Shown: positions 24,309 through 32,899, numbered from the stretch's first letter. The stretch is 48,980 bases of DNA from an uncultured Clostridia bacterium (GCA_934615235.1 CAKTTL010000010.1:1-48980); one strand, 5' to 3'. Made by a program: numbers and translations. Notes: generated by a model from the letters alone, not told the origin.

Positions 24309-26051
24309 TTACATGCCATATTTCGCCATATACCCCTCATACGCCATCTGATACTGCTCGCTATCATCCCTTGCCTTCTTCAACGTCTCATGCAGGTTCA
24401 GATTATGCTCCGCATTATCAATCACGCACCCGGCGATATTGGAACAATGGTCGCTCACACGCTCCAGATTCGTCAGCAGATCCGACCAGACAAACCCGAC
24501 TTCCACCGAACATTGCTTTTTCTGCATCCGCAGAATATGGTTCGTCCGGAAACGATCTTTCATATAATCGACAACCTGCTCCAGCGGCTCCACGTTGGCC
24601 GCCATTTGCGTATCCGCCCGGACGAACGCCGTCTCGGAAAGCGTCAGAATCTCGTCGATCGCCTTCGCCAGCGTCTTATACTCCTTCAGCGCTTCCTCAG
24701 ACAGCGAAAGCTTTTTATCGCGAAGCTCCTCCGCCGATTCCAGAATATTGACCGCATGGTCGGAAATGCGCTCGTAATCGCCGATCACTTTCAGGAGCAT
24801 GGTCGCTTCTTCGCTTTCCGCCTGGCTGAGCTTGGACGAGCTGACCTTAATCAGATACGTGCCGAGAATATCTTCATACGCGTCGCACTGGCTCTCGGCG
24901 GCGCGGATTTCATCGGCGCCAGCGGGAATGCAGTTCGTCACGCTGCCAAGGGATTTCTGCAGGGCAGATACGGCGCAATGCGCCATTTTTTCCGTAACCG
25001 CTCTGCTCTGCGCAAGCGCAAGGGACGGCGTTGCCAGCAGGCGCTCGTCCAGCACGTTTGCCTTTTCCTTTTCCTTCGAATCGGGCACAAGCCAGCAGAC
25101 CAGCTTTTCAAGCTGCTTTTCAAACGGCAGCATCAGCAGCGTGCAGAGAATGTTGAAAATCGAATGAATGACTGCAATTCCGACAAGCGATACCGGGCCG
25201 CTGAGAAATGCCGGAGCCAGAATCGCTTTCACGATGCAGTAAACCGTCAGCCAGACGGCCGTGCCGATCACGTTGAACGAAAGATGCACCATCGCCGCGC
25301 GCTTCGCGTTTTTGCTCGTCCCGACGGACGAAATCAGCGCGGTTACGCAGGTGCCGATATTCTGCCCCATGATAATCGGCACGGCTGCGCTGTAGGAGAC
25401 GGCGCCCGTCGACGCAAGCGCCTGCAGAATTCCGACGGACGCGGAGCTGGACTGGATAATTCCCGTCAGAACCGCGCCCACCAGCACGCCAAGAATCGGA
25501 TTGGTAAACATCAGAAACATCTGCCCGAACGCGGGTACGTCTTTCAGACCCGCCACTGCGCCGGACATCGTCTCCATGCCGTACATGAGCGCCGTGAAGC
25601 CGAGAAAAATCAGCCCCGTGTCTTTTTTCTTATCCTTCCCGCAGAACAGATAAAGGATGATTCCGATCAGCGCGAGAACGGGCGTGAAGGACGAGGGCTT
25701 CAGCAGCGCCACCCAGACGTTTTTGCTGTCAATGCCCGCAAGGCTCAGAATCCACGCGGTGACGGTCGTGCCGATATTCGCGCCCATAATGACATTGATC
25801 GACTGCCGCAGCGTCATAATTCCCGAATTGACAAAGCCGACGACCATCACCGTCGTCGCGGACGAGCTTTGAATGATCGAGGTCACGCACAGGCCGGTCA
25901 GAAGCCCGGCCATTCTGTTCCCCGTCAGTTTTCCCAGAATGTTTTTCAGTCCGCTGCCGGCTCTTCGCTCAAGAGCCTGTCCCATGATGCTCATGCCAAA
26001 CAGAAACAGACATAATCCGCCGAGCATCGTGAGGAAATTGAAGATATCCAT
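24309..26051 (-). CDS. Na+/phosphate cotransporter with C-terminal PhoU-like domain
   Basis: This 580-residue protein of the NptA/PNaS family has two inverted repeats of membrane helices (about 5-320), each with a QSSSA motif (QSSSATTVMVV and QSSSASVGILQ). The cytoplasmic C-terminal part (about 360-570) is PhoU-like, with two copies of the metal-binding pattern: YERISDHAVNI and LERVSDHCSNIAG. It should move phosphate with sodium, with the PhoU part sensing or limiting flux. The start is the ATG at 26051 with AAGGAG upstream; 27 further codons before it have no ribosome-binding site. No convincing promoter could be picked. Confidence 0.93.
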   Translation of the reverse strand: MDIFNFLTMLGGLCLFLFGMSIMGQALERRAGSGLKNILGKLTGNRMAGLLTGLCVTSIIQSSSATTVMVVGFVNSGIMTLRQSINVIMGANIGTTVTAWILSLAGIDSKNVWVALLKPSSFTPVLALIGIILYLFCGKDKKKDTGLIFLGFTALMYGMETMSGAVAGLKDVPAFGQMFLMFTNPILGVLVGAVLTGIIQSSSASVGILQALASTGAVSYSAAVPIIMGQNIGTCVTALISSVGTSKNAKRAAMVHLSFNVIGTAVWLTVYCIVKAILAPAFLSGPVSLVGIAVIHSIFNILCTLLMLPFEKQLEKLVCWLVPDSKEKEKANVLDERLLATPSLALAQSRAVTEKMAHCAVSALQKSLGSVTNCIPAGADEIRAAESQCDAYEDILGTYLIKVSSSKLSQAESEEATMLLKVIGDYERISDHAVNILESAEELRDKKLSLSEEALKEYKTLAKAIDEILTLSETAFVRADTQMAANVEPLEQVVDYMKDRFRTNHILRMQKKQCSVEVGFVWSDLLTNLERVSDHCSNIAGCVIDNAEHNLNLHETLKKARDDSEQYQMAYEGYMAKYGM

Positions 26052-26174
26052 ATTTGACTCACTCCTTTTGCAGGTCAAATATACCCAACAAACATCAAAT
26101 CGATAATCAATATATTGTAAAGTCAATGTCAAATCGGATAAAATACGCGAACGCTCTTATTTTCCTTCCGCCCC

Positions 26175-26204
26175 TTGACATTTCCGCCCTTTTTCCCGTA
26201 TAAT
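26175..26204 (+). promoter_or_regulatory. Promoter of the CatA-like gene
   Basis: TTGACA (26175-26180) and TATAAT (26199-26204) are separated by 18 bp, 33 bases before the start codon. Confidence 0.8.
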
Positions 26205-26237
26205 CCCTCCCCACTCTCTCAATAAAAGGAGGCTTGT

Positions 26238-26870
26238 ATGCATCAGGTCGACCCATCGCAAACAAAACGCGCCGGCGCCTATTCCCTCTGGATGAACGCA
26301 CCCAACCCCATGGTCACCTTCTTCAAAAAGCTCGACGTCACCCCGCTCCTGCGCTTCAGCCGCAAAACCCGGCTCAAGTTCAACATGCTCCTTTGCTGGT
26401 GCATCGGCCTTGCCGCCGAGCGCGTCGAGGAATTCTATCTTCTCCCCGTCGGCAAAGCGCTCATGCGCTACGATACCCTCGCCGTCAACACGATCGTCAA
26501 AAACCGCGAAGGCGAAGTCAGCTCCTGCGACGTTCCCATGACCGACGACCTGCAGACTTTCAACCGCGATTATCTCCGCCTCACGCGCGAGGTTGCCGCT
26601 TCCTGCCGCGACCATGATCTGCCCGACAGTATGGTCATCGGCACCTCCGCGATCACAAACGTCGAAATCGACGGCGCGGTCGGCATGAACAGCGGCATCT
26701 TCAACAATCCCTTCATGATCTGGGGCCGTTATCACCGCGGGCTGCTGAAGACGACGCTTCTCGTCTCCTTCCAGTTCCATCACACGCAGATGGACGGCGC
26801 GCACGCGGGCCGTTTCCTCGCCCTGCTCCAGGAAAACATCAACAAAATCGCCGCGCTGGCAAATAAATAA
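26238..26870 (+). CDS. CatA-like O-acetyltransferase
   Basis: This 210-residue protein of the chloramphenicol acetyltransferase superfamily keeps the catalytic motif FHHTQMDGAHAGRF (HHxxxDG, about 185), plus the family's FSRKTRLKFNMLLCWCIG and VNTIVKNREG stretches. CAT enzymes work as cytoplasmic trimers that acetylate from acetyl-CoA. Many such CatA-like proteins have no known role in chloramphenicol resistance, and resistance should not be assumed here. AAGGAGG stands just before the ATG. It is a single-gene unit with its own promoter and a hairpin after it. Confidence 0.85.
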   Translation: MHQVDPSQTKRAGAYSLWMNAPNPMVTFFKKLDVTPLLRFSRKTRLKFNMLLCWCIGLAAERVEEFYLLPVGKALMRYDTLAVNTIVKNREGEVSSCDVPMTDDLQTFNRDYLRLTREVAASCRDHDLPDSMVIGTSAITNVEIDGAVGMNSGIFNNPFMIWGRYHRGLLKTTLLVSFQFHHTQMDGAHAGRFLALLQENINKIAALANK

Positions 26871-26871
26871 A

Positions 26872-26888
26872 GGGGCGCAAAGCGCCCC
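26872..26888 (-). terminator. Short GC hairpin between convergent genes
   Basis: GGGGCGC (26872-26878) pairs with GCGCCCC (26882-26888) around AAA. On the minus strand it is followed by TTTATTTATTT, so it fits a terminator for the permease gene ending at 26911. On the plus strand an A run follows. Confidence 0.65.
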
Positions 26889-26910
26889 CCGAAAAAAACA
26901 AACCGTTCCC

Positions 26911-27561
26911 TTACAGATCCTGCTTTTCAAACAGCCGGATCGATTTTTTATCCGCCGCCAGCGTCGCCGCGACGTACACGGCCGCGCAGCCCGCCAGCAT
27001 GGCCAGCCGCTCGCCGCGATACGCCGCGTCCAGCGTATCCAGCCGGTCGCGGACGAACGGCACGACATGCTGCAGCACCTCGCCCGCCGCGATCGCCGCG
27101 AACGTCAGCACCGACGCGATTACGAAGCTCACGCCTACGCGCCGTACATTGCGGTAATACCGCGTAAAAAAGCACCAGTTGAACAGCGCGAACAGCAGCA
27201 GCCCCGCGCCGAGCAGCGCCGCGTTCGCCTCCAGCCCGCCTTTATTTGCCAGCAGGCCGATTTTCGCGCGCAGCGCGGAAAACAGCGCAACCAGCGCCAG
27301 CTGCGCCAGCTGCACCAGAACGGTGAACAGCATCCGCGCGCGCACCGCGTCCGCCTTCGCGACCGGCAGACCCACGGTATACACCACGTCGTTATTCTCG
27401 CGGCCAAGCATGCAGGTAAAGGAAATCGAAAGCATGGAATAAAAGAAAATCACCGAATACGGGTAACTCGGAATCAGCACCATACCCGCGAACAGCAGCA
27501 TCAGCGGCACCGTCGGGTGCATAGAAAGCGCGAATTCCTTTTTCAGCAGCTTCGTCAGCAT
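26911..27561 (-). CDS. ABC-2 type permease subunit
   Basis: This 216-residue membrane protein has about six hydrophobic segments (14-30, 35-55, 80-97, 112-130, 145-165, 185-202). It belongs to the short ABC-2 permeases found next to a single ATPase in Bacillota. AAAGGAGG stands eight bases before the ATG, which overlaps the ATPase stop by seven bases. With the two genes upstream it forms a regulator-ATPase-permease unit like those for antimicrobial peptide or antibiotic efflux. Substrate unknown. Confidence 0.83.
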   Translation of the reverse strand: MLTKLLKKEFALSMHPTVPLMLLFAGMVLIPSYPYSVIFFYSMLSISFTCMLGRENNDVVYTVGLPVAKADAVRARMLFTVLVQLAQLALVALFSALRAKIGLLANKGGLEANAALLGAGLLLFALFNWCFFTRYYRNVRRVGVSFVIASVLTFAAIAAGEVLQHVVPFVRDRLDTLDAAYRGERLAMLAGCAAVYVAATLAADKKSIRLFEKQDL

Positions 27562-28403
27562 GACGCGTCCTCCTTTTCCAGATGAATGATGATCTCCTCG
27601 AGCGTCGCGGGGGCGGCGGTTTCAAAAAGCGCCGCGTCCTGTGCGCGCGCAAGCGCGGTCAGGCCGTGCTTGGCAGGCTTCGCGCCGACGAGCGCCGCGC
27701 GCTGCCGCGCGGAAAGCGCCGTCTCGTCCGCAATCTGCACGAGCCGCCAGGCCTGCACGAAGTCCTCGATCGTGTCCTCCGCAAGGATTTTCCCCTGCCG
27801 GATATAGACGATATCGTCCGCGCACTTATCCAGATCGGACGTGATGTGCGTTGAGAACAGGATCGCCTTGCCCTCGCGGGAGAGCTGCATGAACACGTCC
27901 AGCAGTTCATCGCGCGAGACGGGATCAAGCCCGCTCGTCGGCTCGTCGAGAATCAGCAGCTCCGCCCGGTGCGAAAGCGCCAGCGCGAGCGCGTATTTCA
28001 CCTTCATGCCCGCCGAAAGCTGCGCGGGCGTTTTGTTTTCGTCCAGATTAAACAGGCGCATATAGCGCGCGTACGCCGCGTCGTCCCAGCCGTCGTAGAA
28101 CATGCGCGTCACGCGCGTAATCGTGCGCAGCTTTTTATTCGGGTAATAGTTCACGCCGCTGGCGACGTAGCCGATCTTCATTTTGACGGCGGCTTCGTTC
28201 TCCCGCGCGTTCAGGCCGAAGAATCGCACCGCGCCCGCGTCCGGGTGTACAAGGCCCGTCAGCGAGCCGAGCGTCGTCGATTTGCCCGCGCCGTTGCGGC
28301 CGATAAACCCGCAGATGCGCCCCGCGCCCACGTGGAACGACACGTTCTCCAGCGCAAAGGCCGGATAGCGCTTGCACAGGCCCTCAATTTCCAGCACGTT
28401 CAT
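27555..28403 (-). CDS. ABC transporter ATP-binding protein
   Basis: This 282-residue ATPase has Walker A GRNGAGKSTT (about 38), a variant signature LSAGMKVKYALA in place of LSGGQ (about 130), Walker B LLILDEPTSGLD (about 152) and the His of STHITSDLDKCAD. The LSAGM signature is typical of the EcsA/YtrB-like branch partnered with short permeases. The ATG overlaps the stop of the AbrB-type gene (ATGA), and the permease overlaps its end. A C-terminal extension of about 60 residues follows the ATPase core. Confidence 0.92.
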   Translation of the reverse strand: MNVLEIEGLCKRYPAFALENVSFHVGAGRICGFIGRNGAGKSTTLGSLTGLVHPDAGAVRFFGLNARENEAAVKMKIGYVASGVNYYPNKKLRTITRVTRMFYDGWDDAAYARYMRLFNLDENKTPAQLSAGMKVKYALALALSHRAELLILDEPTSGLDPVSRDELLDVFMQLSREGKAILFSTHITSDLDKCADDIVYIRQGKILAEDTIEDFVQAWRLVQIADETALSARQRAALVGAKPAKHGLTALARAQDAALFETAAPATLEEIIIHLEKEDASC

Positions 28404-28648
28404 TCCGTTTCGCCCTCCTCCGTCTCCTCCTGCGCGGGTTCCGCGCCGAAGACCGCGCTCATCACCCTGCTGAACATCGACTTGGGCGGGATGGCGATGC
28501 CCTGCTTCTCGTCCGCCAGGACGACCAGCGTATCGCCCGGCCTGATGCTGAACACCTCCCGCGCCTCCTTCGGGATGACGAACTGCCCCTTCTCGCCGAC
28601 CTTCACCGTCCAGGCGTATTTGCCGGCGGGCTGCTTTCTCGTTTTCAT
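28400..28648 (-). CDS. SpoVT-AbrB domain transcriptional regulator
   Basis: This 82-residue protein has a swapped-hairpin AbrB domain: YAWTVKVGEKGQFVIPKEAREVFSIRPGDTLVVLAD (about 12-48). An acidic tail follows (EPAQEETEEGETE). Such proteins bind DNA as dimers or tetramers. I use the ATG at 28648 with GGAGG seven bases upstream; a TTG two codons earlier is less likely. It is the first gene of the ABC-2 operon, whose consensus promoter holds a palindrome. It is probably an autoregulator of the exporter rather than an antitoxin; no toxin gene is adjacent. Confidence 0.87.
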   Translation of the reverse strand: MKTRKQPAGKYAWTVKVGEKGQFVIPKEAREVFSIRPGDTLVVLADEKQGIAIPPKSMFSRVMSAVFGAEPAQEETEEGETE

Positions 28649-28660
28649 ATGCAAGCCTCC

Positions 28661-28680
28661 GAAAAGTATGAAAAGTATGA
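28661..28680 (-). repeat. Two 10 bp direct repeats in the AbrB leader
   Basis: GAAAAGTATG (28661) is followed at once by AAAAGTATGA. It lies between the promoter and the ribosome-binding site of the AbrB-type gene and may be a second regulator contact; that is inference. Confidence 0.4.
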
Positions 28681-28692
28681 TTTGTGAGTTGG

Positions 28693-28721
28693 ATTATACG
28701 GCGCATTGCGCCGTTTGTCAA
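28693..28721 (-). promoter_or_regulatory. Consensus promoter of the AbrB-ABC operon with palindrome in spacer
   Basis: On the minus strand TTGACA (28716-28721) and TATAAT (28693-28698) are 17 bp apart, both perfect. The spacer is almost wholly the palindrome CGGCGCATTGCGCCG (28699-28713; arms CGGCGCA and TGCGCCG around one base). This fits an operator that blocks polymerase. Confidence 0.85.
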
Positions 28722-28733
28722 TAGTTGCCGCAT

Positions 28734-28769
28734 AAAAAGGCTCTCCCTTTCGTTTTGAAAGAGAGAGCC
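28734..28769 (-). terminator. Intrinsic terminator of the TRAP operon
   Basis: 28739-28751 and 28757-28769 form a 13 bp stem (one G-T pair) with a five-base loop. On the minus strand it is followed by TTTTT. It starts 24 bases after the TRAP permease stop. Confidence 0.85.
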
Positions 28770-28792
28770 GTATCCGCGCCTGTTATTCCGTT

Positions 28793-30826
28793 TTACGCGT
28801 TAACCGCCTTCGCGCGTTTCCTGCCGATCAGCTGCGCCGCGATCACCACGCCGACAAGCGCCACGCCGCAGACGTCCGTCAGCGTGCCGGGGATAATCAG
28901 CAGCAGGCCGCCGCCCACAGCGACAAGGCGTTCGAGCCAGCTCATCTTCTTGAACATGAACCCGCTCAGCGCCGAAGCAATGCCGTACATGCCGACCACC
29001 GAGCTCAGGCCGATCTGCACCACCTCATACCAGACCGTATCGATGAACAACATCGACGGGCTGAAAGCGAACACGTACGGGATGATAAACGCCGCGATGG
29101 CCAGCCTTGTGGCGATTACGCCCGTCTTCATGGGATTGCCCTTGGATATGGCCGAACCGGCGTAAGCCGCCAGCGCGACAGGGGGCGTAATATCGGCCAC
29201 GATGCCGAAATAGAATACGAAGAAATGCGCCGCAACCGTCGGGATGCCCATCTTGATGAGGATCGGCGCGCAGGTGGAAGCCATGATGCAGTAGTTCGCC
29301 GTCGTCGGCACGCCCATACCCAGCACGATACAGCAGATCATCGTCATGAACAGCGCCAGCAGCGTCGAGGTTTTCGAAATGCTGAAAATGAAGTTAATCG
29401 CCTTGGACGCAAGGCCCGTCGCCGTAATGCAGCCGCAGATGATGCCCGCAATGCCGCACGCCGCCGCCACGGAAATGCTGCCGCGGCCGCCCGCTTCCAG
29501 CGCGTCGAAGATCTTGCGCGGCGTAAAGCCGTCCTGCGGATTGAGTATGGCCTTCGCTGCGCTTTCGCTGCACGGGACGTTCGCCTTTTTGTTGCGGACA
29601 TACCGCACGTAGTTGCTCGCAAAGCCGGCCAGCACCGTCGCGAGGATGGACATCGCCGCCGCGAACTGCATTGTGTATGCGTTGGAGCAGACCAAATAAA
29701 CCAGCACCAGCAGCGGCAGCAGCAGGTACGTATCCCCGATCAATTCGCGAATACGGGGCAGCTCACTGCGATCCAGGCCGCGCAGGCCGAGCTTCTTCGC
29801 TTCAAGATGCACAGCGATGAAGATGCCCAGGAAATACAGCACCGCCGGCAGAATCGCGCGGACGATGATATTGCTGTAAGGAACGCCGACATAATCGGCC
29901 ATCAGGAACGCAGCCGCGCCCATGACCGGCGGCATAATCTGACCGCCCGTGGATGCGGCCGCTTCCACAGCGCCCGCGAAATCGGCGTTATATCCGAGCT
30001 TCTTCATCATCGGAATGGTCACGGAGCCGGAGCCGACGGTATTCGCGACGGAAGAACCGGACACCATGCCCTCAAACGCGCTGGCAATAACCGCCACCTT
30101 CGCCGGACCGCCGGCGGAAGCGCCCGCCACGCTGTTGGCCAGGTTGATGAAGAAATCGGAAATGCCCGTGCGCTCCAGGAACGCGCCGAAGATGATAAAC
30201 ACAACGATATACTTTGAACAGACGTTCACCGGCGTCGTCAGCACGCCGTTTTCGCCGTAGAACAGCTCGTGCGGCAGCTGCGCGAGGCTCCGTCCGCCCT
30301 GCACGAAGTTGATGATCGTATACACGAGAAAGAACGCGGCCACGCACAGAATCGGCACGCCCACGCTGCGGCGGCAAAGCTCAGCCAGCACCAGCAGGCC
30401 CACAATGCCCACCGCGATATACATCGGGTCGCGCAGCTTCAGCGCAAGGCGCATGTTCAGCAGTCGGCTCGCGCCGAAGGCGTAATAGAAAAACGCGCCC
30501 GCGCCGAGGATCATCAGCACCACGTCGTACCACGGGAAATCGTTCACGCGCACATGTCCCTTGCGCGCCGGAAAGGTCAGAAAGCCCATCACGACGATCA
30601 TGCCCATGAACGAGGACAGGCGCACCTGCTCGAGGAAATTGGCGAACAGCGTCACATACAGGCAGAACACCGAGAACGCCGCGAGCAGGCAGCCGACGAT
30701 AATCTTCGGCGTGCCTTCCCAGATGCGGGTATTGGACTCGCGGTCATATTTGCGCATGATCGCTTCCACATCGACCGCCGTACCGACGTCCGCGTTGGAA
30801 GCGTTTACGGTTTTATCATCCTTCAT
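28793..30826 (-). CDS. TRAP transporter fused permease (DctQM type, 4TM/12TM)
   Basis: This 677-residue fused permease has a DctQ-like N-terminal part (about 40-180, four helices) joined to a DctM part with about twelve helices and the conserved GGQIMPPVMGAAAFLMADY and GMGVPTTANYCIMA regions. Fused permeases of this kind work with TAXI-type binding proteins, and one is encoded just upstream. They use an ion gradient to import organic acids; the substrate cannot be read from the sequence. The ATG at 30826 has GGAGG nine bases upstream. The 330 bp between the two genes holds a family B repeat. Confidence 0.93.
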   Translation of the reverse strand: MKDDKTVNASNADVGTAVDVEAIMRKYDRESNTRIWEGTPKIIVGCLLAAFSVFCLYVTLFANFLEQVRLSSFMGMIVVMGFLTFPARKGHVRVNDFPWYDVVLMILGAGAFFYYAFGASRLLNMRLALKLRDPMYIAVGIVGLLVLAELCRRSVGVPILCVAAFFLVYTIINFVQGGRSLAQLPHELFYGENGVLTTPVNVCSKYIVVFIIFGAFLERTGISDFFINLANSVAGASAGGPAKVAVIASAFEGMVSGSSVANTVGSGSVTIPMMKKLGYNADFAGAVEAAASTGGQIMPPVMGAAAFLMADYVGVPYSNIIVRAILPAVLYFLGIFIAVHLEAKKLGLRGLDRSELPRIRELIGDTYLLLPLLVLVYLVCSNAYTMQFAAAMSILATVLAGFASNYVRYVRNKKANVPCSESAAKAILNPQDGFTPRKIFDALEAGGRGSISVAAACGIAGIICGCITATGLASKAINFIFSISKTSTLLALFMTMICCIVLGMGVPTTANYCIMASTCAPILIKMGIPTVAAHFFVFYFGIVADITPPVALAAYAGSAISKGNPMKTGVIATRLAIAAFIIPYVFAFSPSMLFIDTVWYEVVQIGLSSVVGMYGIASALSGFMFKKMSWLERLVAVGGGLLLIIPGTLTDVCGVALVGVVIAAQLIGRKRAKAVNA

Positions 30827-31009
30827 TGCGGGTTTCCTCCTTACGGCATACACGAAAACAGGAGGCTATGAGGGCTCATAGTCTCTGTTACAGGGCGTTC
30901 AGATTGAATAAATTTTTTCGGCGCTTTGCGCCGGATGGGAGAAAATGAGAGGTAGTGGAGCGGTGGAACAGGGTTTGGGGGTTCTGCTCCATGCGGCCGC
31001 GTTTGCTCG

Positions 31010-31150
31010 CCGCCGCTTTCAGCGACGGCATTGCGCGCTGCGTTTGGGCGGCTGCGCCGCTTCGACAAGGGAACGGTGGGAGGCTCTGCCTCCCACGCCC
31101 TCCGCCAGGGAACTGAGTTCCCTGGACCTTCCACCTTTTACTCAGTTACC
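31010..31150 (-). repeat. Family B repeat inside the TAXI-TRAP operon
   Basis: One unit oriented with the operon. H1 is at 31105-31125 (CCAGGGAAC/GTTCCCTGG). H2 is GTGGGAGGC/GCCTCCCAC. H3 is GCGGC/GCCGC. H4 has a third arm type, GCCGTCGCT/AGCGGCGGC with one G-T pair. The unit follows the binding-protein stop and precedes the permease. The rest of 30827-31009 has only a small GGCGC-TTT-GCGCC palindrome near 30927; no gene is seen. Confidence 0.75.
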
Positions 31151-31169
31151 GCTTCTTACTCAGTTACCG
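31138..31169. repeat. Duplicated 14 bp at the TAXI gene stop
   Basis: TTACTCAGTTACCG occurs at 31138-31151 and 31156-31169, an 18 bp period (six codons). The second copy contains the stop codon of the binding protein. The first would add five residues and another stop if read through. The GAGTAAAAG leader of family B overlaps the first copy. Confidence 0.6.
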
Positions 31170-32109
31170 TAAGGCCTTTTTCCGCAAAATACTTCGCCGC
31201 GCCGGGATGATACGGCAGACCGCAGCTGGACGCATATTCCAGATCAAGCTCCGCGCCCTTCGCATGCAGCTCGGCAATCGCGTCCTTATTTTCGAAAATC
31301 GTCGAAACAATCGCGTACGCTTCTTCGTCCGTCACCTTATCGCTCGCGATAATGGTGGCCTTCACCGCGACGGTCTTCACGTCGTCGTCAATGCCTTCAT
31401 ACGTGCCGCCGGGGATCGTGCACTCGGTGTAAGCGCCGGAGATTTCCTTCAGCTTCGCGATATGCTCGTCGTCCAGAGGAACCAGATACGCGCCCTTGGT
31501 CGTGCACAGGTCGGTCACAGCGGGGGTCGGCGCGCCGGCCACGACAAACGCGGCGTCAATCTTGCCGTCCTTGAGCGCCTCGGCGGAATCGCCGAAGGAA
31601 AGGTACTGCGGCACGATGTCGGCCTCGGTCATGCCGTAGGCGGCGAAGAAGTCCATGGCGTTGAAATACACGCCGGAACCGGAGGACCCAATGGAAACGT
31701 TCTTTCCGCGCAGGTCTTCAACGGACTTGATATCCGGGTTGCAGGTAATCAGCTGCACGGTTTCGTTATACAGCGCGCACAGCGCGGTGAAAGAGGTCAC
31801 CGGCATGCCGATGTACTGATCGAAGCGAATGCCGTTATAGGCGTAATAGGCCACGTCGTTCTGCACGAAGCCGAGCTGCGCGGCGCCCAGATCGAGCTTG
31901 TCGATGTTGTCGGCGGAACCGTTGCCGGCCACGGCCGTCACGGCGACGTCGCTGTTATTGGTGATGAACTGCGCAAGCACGTTGCCGAACGCGTAATACG
32001 TGCCGGAGGTGCCGCCGGTGGTGAAGGTCAGCTCAGCGGAAGCCACGCTGACGGAAGCCAGAGAGAACACAAGAACCAAAGCGATTACCAGAGAAAGAAC
32101 CTTTTTCAT
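31156..32109 (-). CDS. TAXI-family TRAP transporter solute-binding protein
   Basis: The 317-residue protein has a cleavable signal peptide (MKKVLSLVIALVLVFSLAS, cleavage likely after VASA) and the TAXI hallmark FTTGGTSGTYYAFGN at its mature N-terminus. Further matches are VRGK-like DLRGKNVSIGSSGSG and FVQNDVAYYAY. It has no lipobox Cys, unlike many Gram-positive binding proteins. The ATG at 32109 follows GGAGG. It is the first gene of the operon with the fused permease. Ligands of such proteins include glutamate and other organic acids; the one here is unknown. Confidence 0.93.
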   Translation of the reverse strand: MKKVLSLVIALVLVFSLASVSVASAELTFTTGGTSGTYYAFGNVLAQFITNNSDVAVTAVAGNGSADNIDKLDLGAAQLGFVQNDVAYYAYNGIRFDQYIGMPVTSFTALCALYNETVQLITCNPDIKSVEDLRGKNVSIGSSGSGVYFNAMDFFAAYGMTEADIVPQYLSFGDSAEALKDGKIDAAFVVAGAPTPAVTDLCTTKGAYLVPLDDEHIAKLKEISGAYTECTIPGGTYEGIDDDVKTVAVKATIIASDKVTDEEAYAIVSTIFENKDAIAELHAKGAELDLEYASSCGLPYHPGAAKYFAEKGLTVTE

Positions 32110-32189
32110 TGGGATTGCCTCCTTTAATTTTTTAGAAGAAATAGAATGGCGCAATTTTAGCAGTTCACCGTAGTAAATGCAAGAGGCAA

Positions 32190-32220
32190 TTTATCGAAAA
32201 TAATTCGGCTTTCGTGTCAA
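32190..32220 (-). promoter_or_regulatory. Tentative promoter of the TAXI-TRAP operon
   Basis: TTGACA on the minus strand (32215-32220) is followed at 17-18 bp by only a poor -10 (CGATAA/TCGATA, 32191-32197). The leader would be about 80 nt. Weak. From 32221 to 32366 I see nothing clear. Confidence 0.35.
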
Positions 32221-32366
32221 AATGTCCAAAAATGATCTTTCAGCTCCCGTCTCGCCCCTTCCTTTTTGTCCAAAAACGCAGAAAATGCAATTCGCATTCG
32301 CGCAAATTGCATTTTTATATCCAAAACCATATCAAATAAGCATCTCTCTACAAGACGCTTCGTATA

Positions 32367-32880
32367 TCCCTGCATTCTCCCGTCCCCGCCACATCCGCCG
32401 CCCCTCCGGGCGGCAAGCGCAACAAGGCGGCTTCCCTTGAAAGGGGGATGGGGTGAAAACCTTTCTTTCCCACCGAAAGAATCGCTTTCCGCATCCCTGC
32501 ATTCCCCGTCCCTGCCGCATCCGCCGCCCCCTCCGGGCGGCAAGCGCAGCAAGGCGGCTTCCCTTGAAAGGGGGATGGGGTGAAAACTTTTCTTTCCCAC
32601 CGAAAGAATCGCTTCCCACATCCCTGCATTCCCCCGTCCCCGCCGCATCCGCCGCCCCCTCCGGGCGGCAAGCGCAGCAAGGCAGCTTTCCTTGAAAGTG
32701 GGATGGGGAGAAAACTTTCTTTCCCACTGAAAGAATCGCTTTCTGCATTCCTGCATTCCCCCGTCCCCGCCGCATCCGCCGCCCCCTCCGGGCGGCGGAT
32801 GCGGCAAAGCGGCTTTCTTTTGAAAGGGGGTCTGGGGGAAAACTTTTCTTTCTCCAGAAAGAAAAGTTTTCCCCCAGAAA
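32367..32880 (-). repeat. Tandem array of 127 bp units downstream of kbl
   Basis: Four units start at 32367, 32494, 32621 and 32748, each exactly 127 bp apart. Every unit holds TGCATTC, CCGTCC, CCGCCCCCTCCGGGCGG (or a near match), AAGGCGGCTTCCCTTGAAAG and a degenerate hairpin TTCTTTC-CCACC-GAAAGAA. The last unit, next to kbl, ends in a family A hairpin: 32831-32852 with 32857-32878, a perfect 22 bp stem with a TCCA loop, 21 bases after the kbl stop. 127 is not a multiple of three, which argues against coding. Unit-to-unit identity is high. Confidence 0.9.
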
Positions 32881-32899
32881 CCGTCCCCTCCCCTCTTTC

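Noticed and set aside
26104..26132. TTGACA at 26127-26132 as promoter of the Na/Pi gene
   Set aside because: No acceptable -10 lies at 16-18 bp; several AT-rich alternatives are equally poor.
26238..26870. Calling the CatA-like gene a chloramphenicol resistance gene
   Set aside because: The catalytic motif is present, but many CatA-like proteins do not confer resistance; only the enzyme family is supported.
28400..28648. AbrB-type gene as the antitoxin of a MazEF/VapBC module
   Set aside because: No toxin-sized gene is adjacent; the downstream gene is an ABC ATPase.
32217..32807. Gly/Arg/Cys-rich 100-196 codon frames through the 127 bp array, in several frames
   Set aside because: A 127 bp period shifts frame at each unit, so long frames arise from lack of stops in GC-rich repeats, not from a repeat protein.
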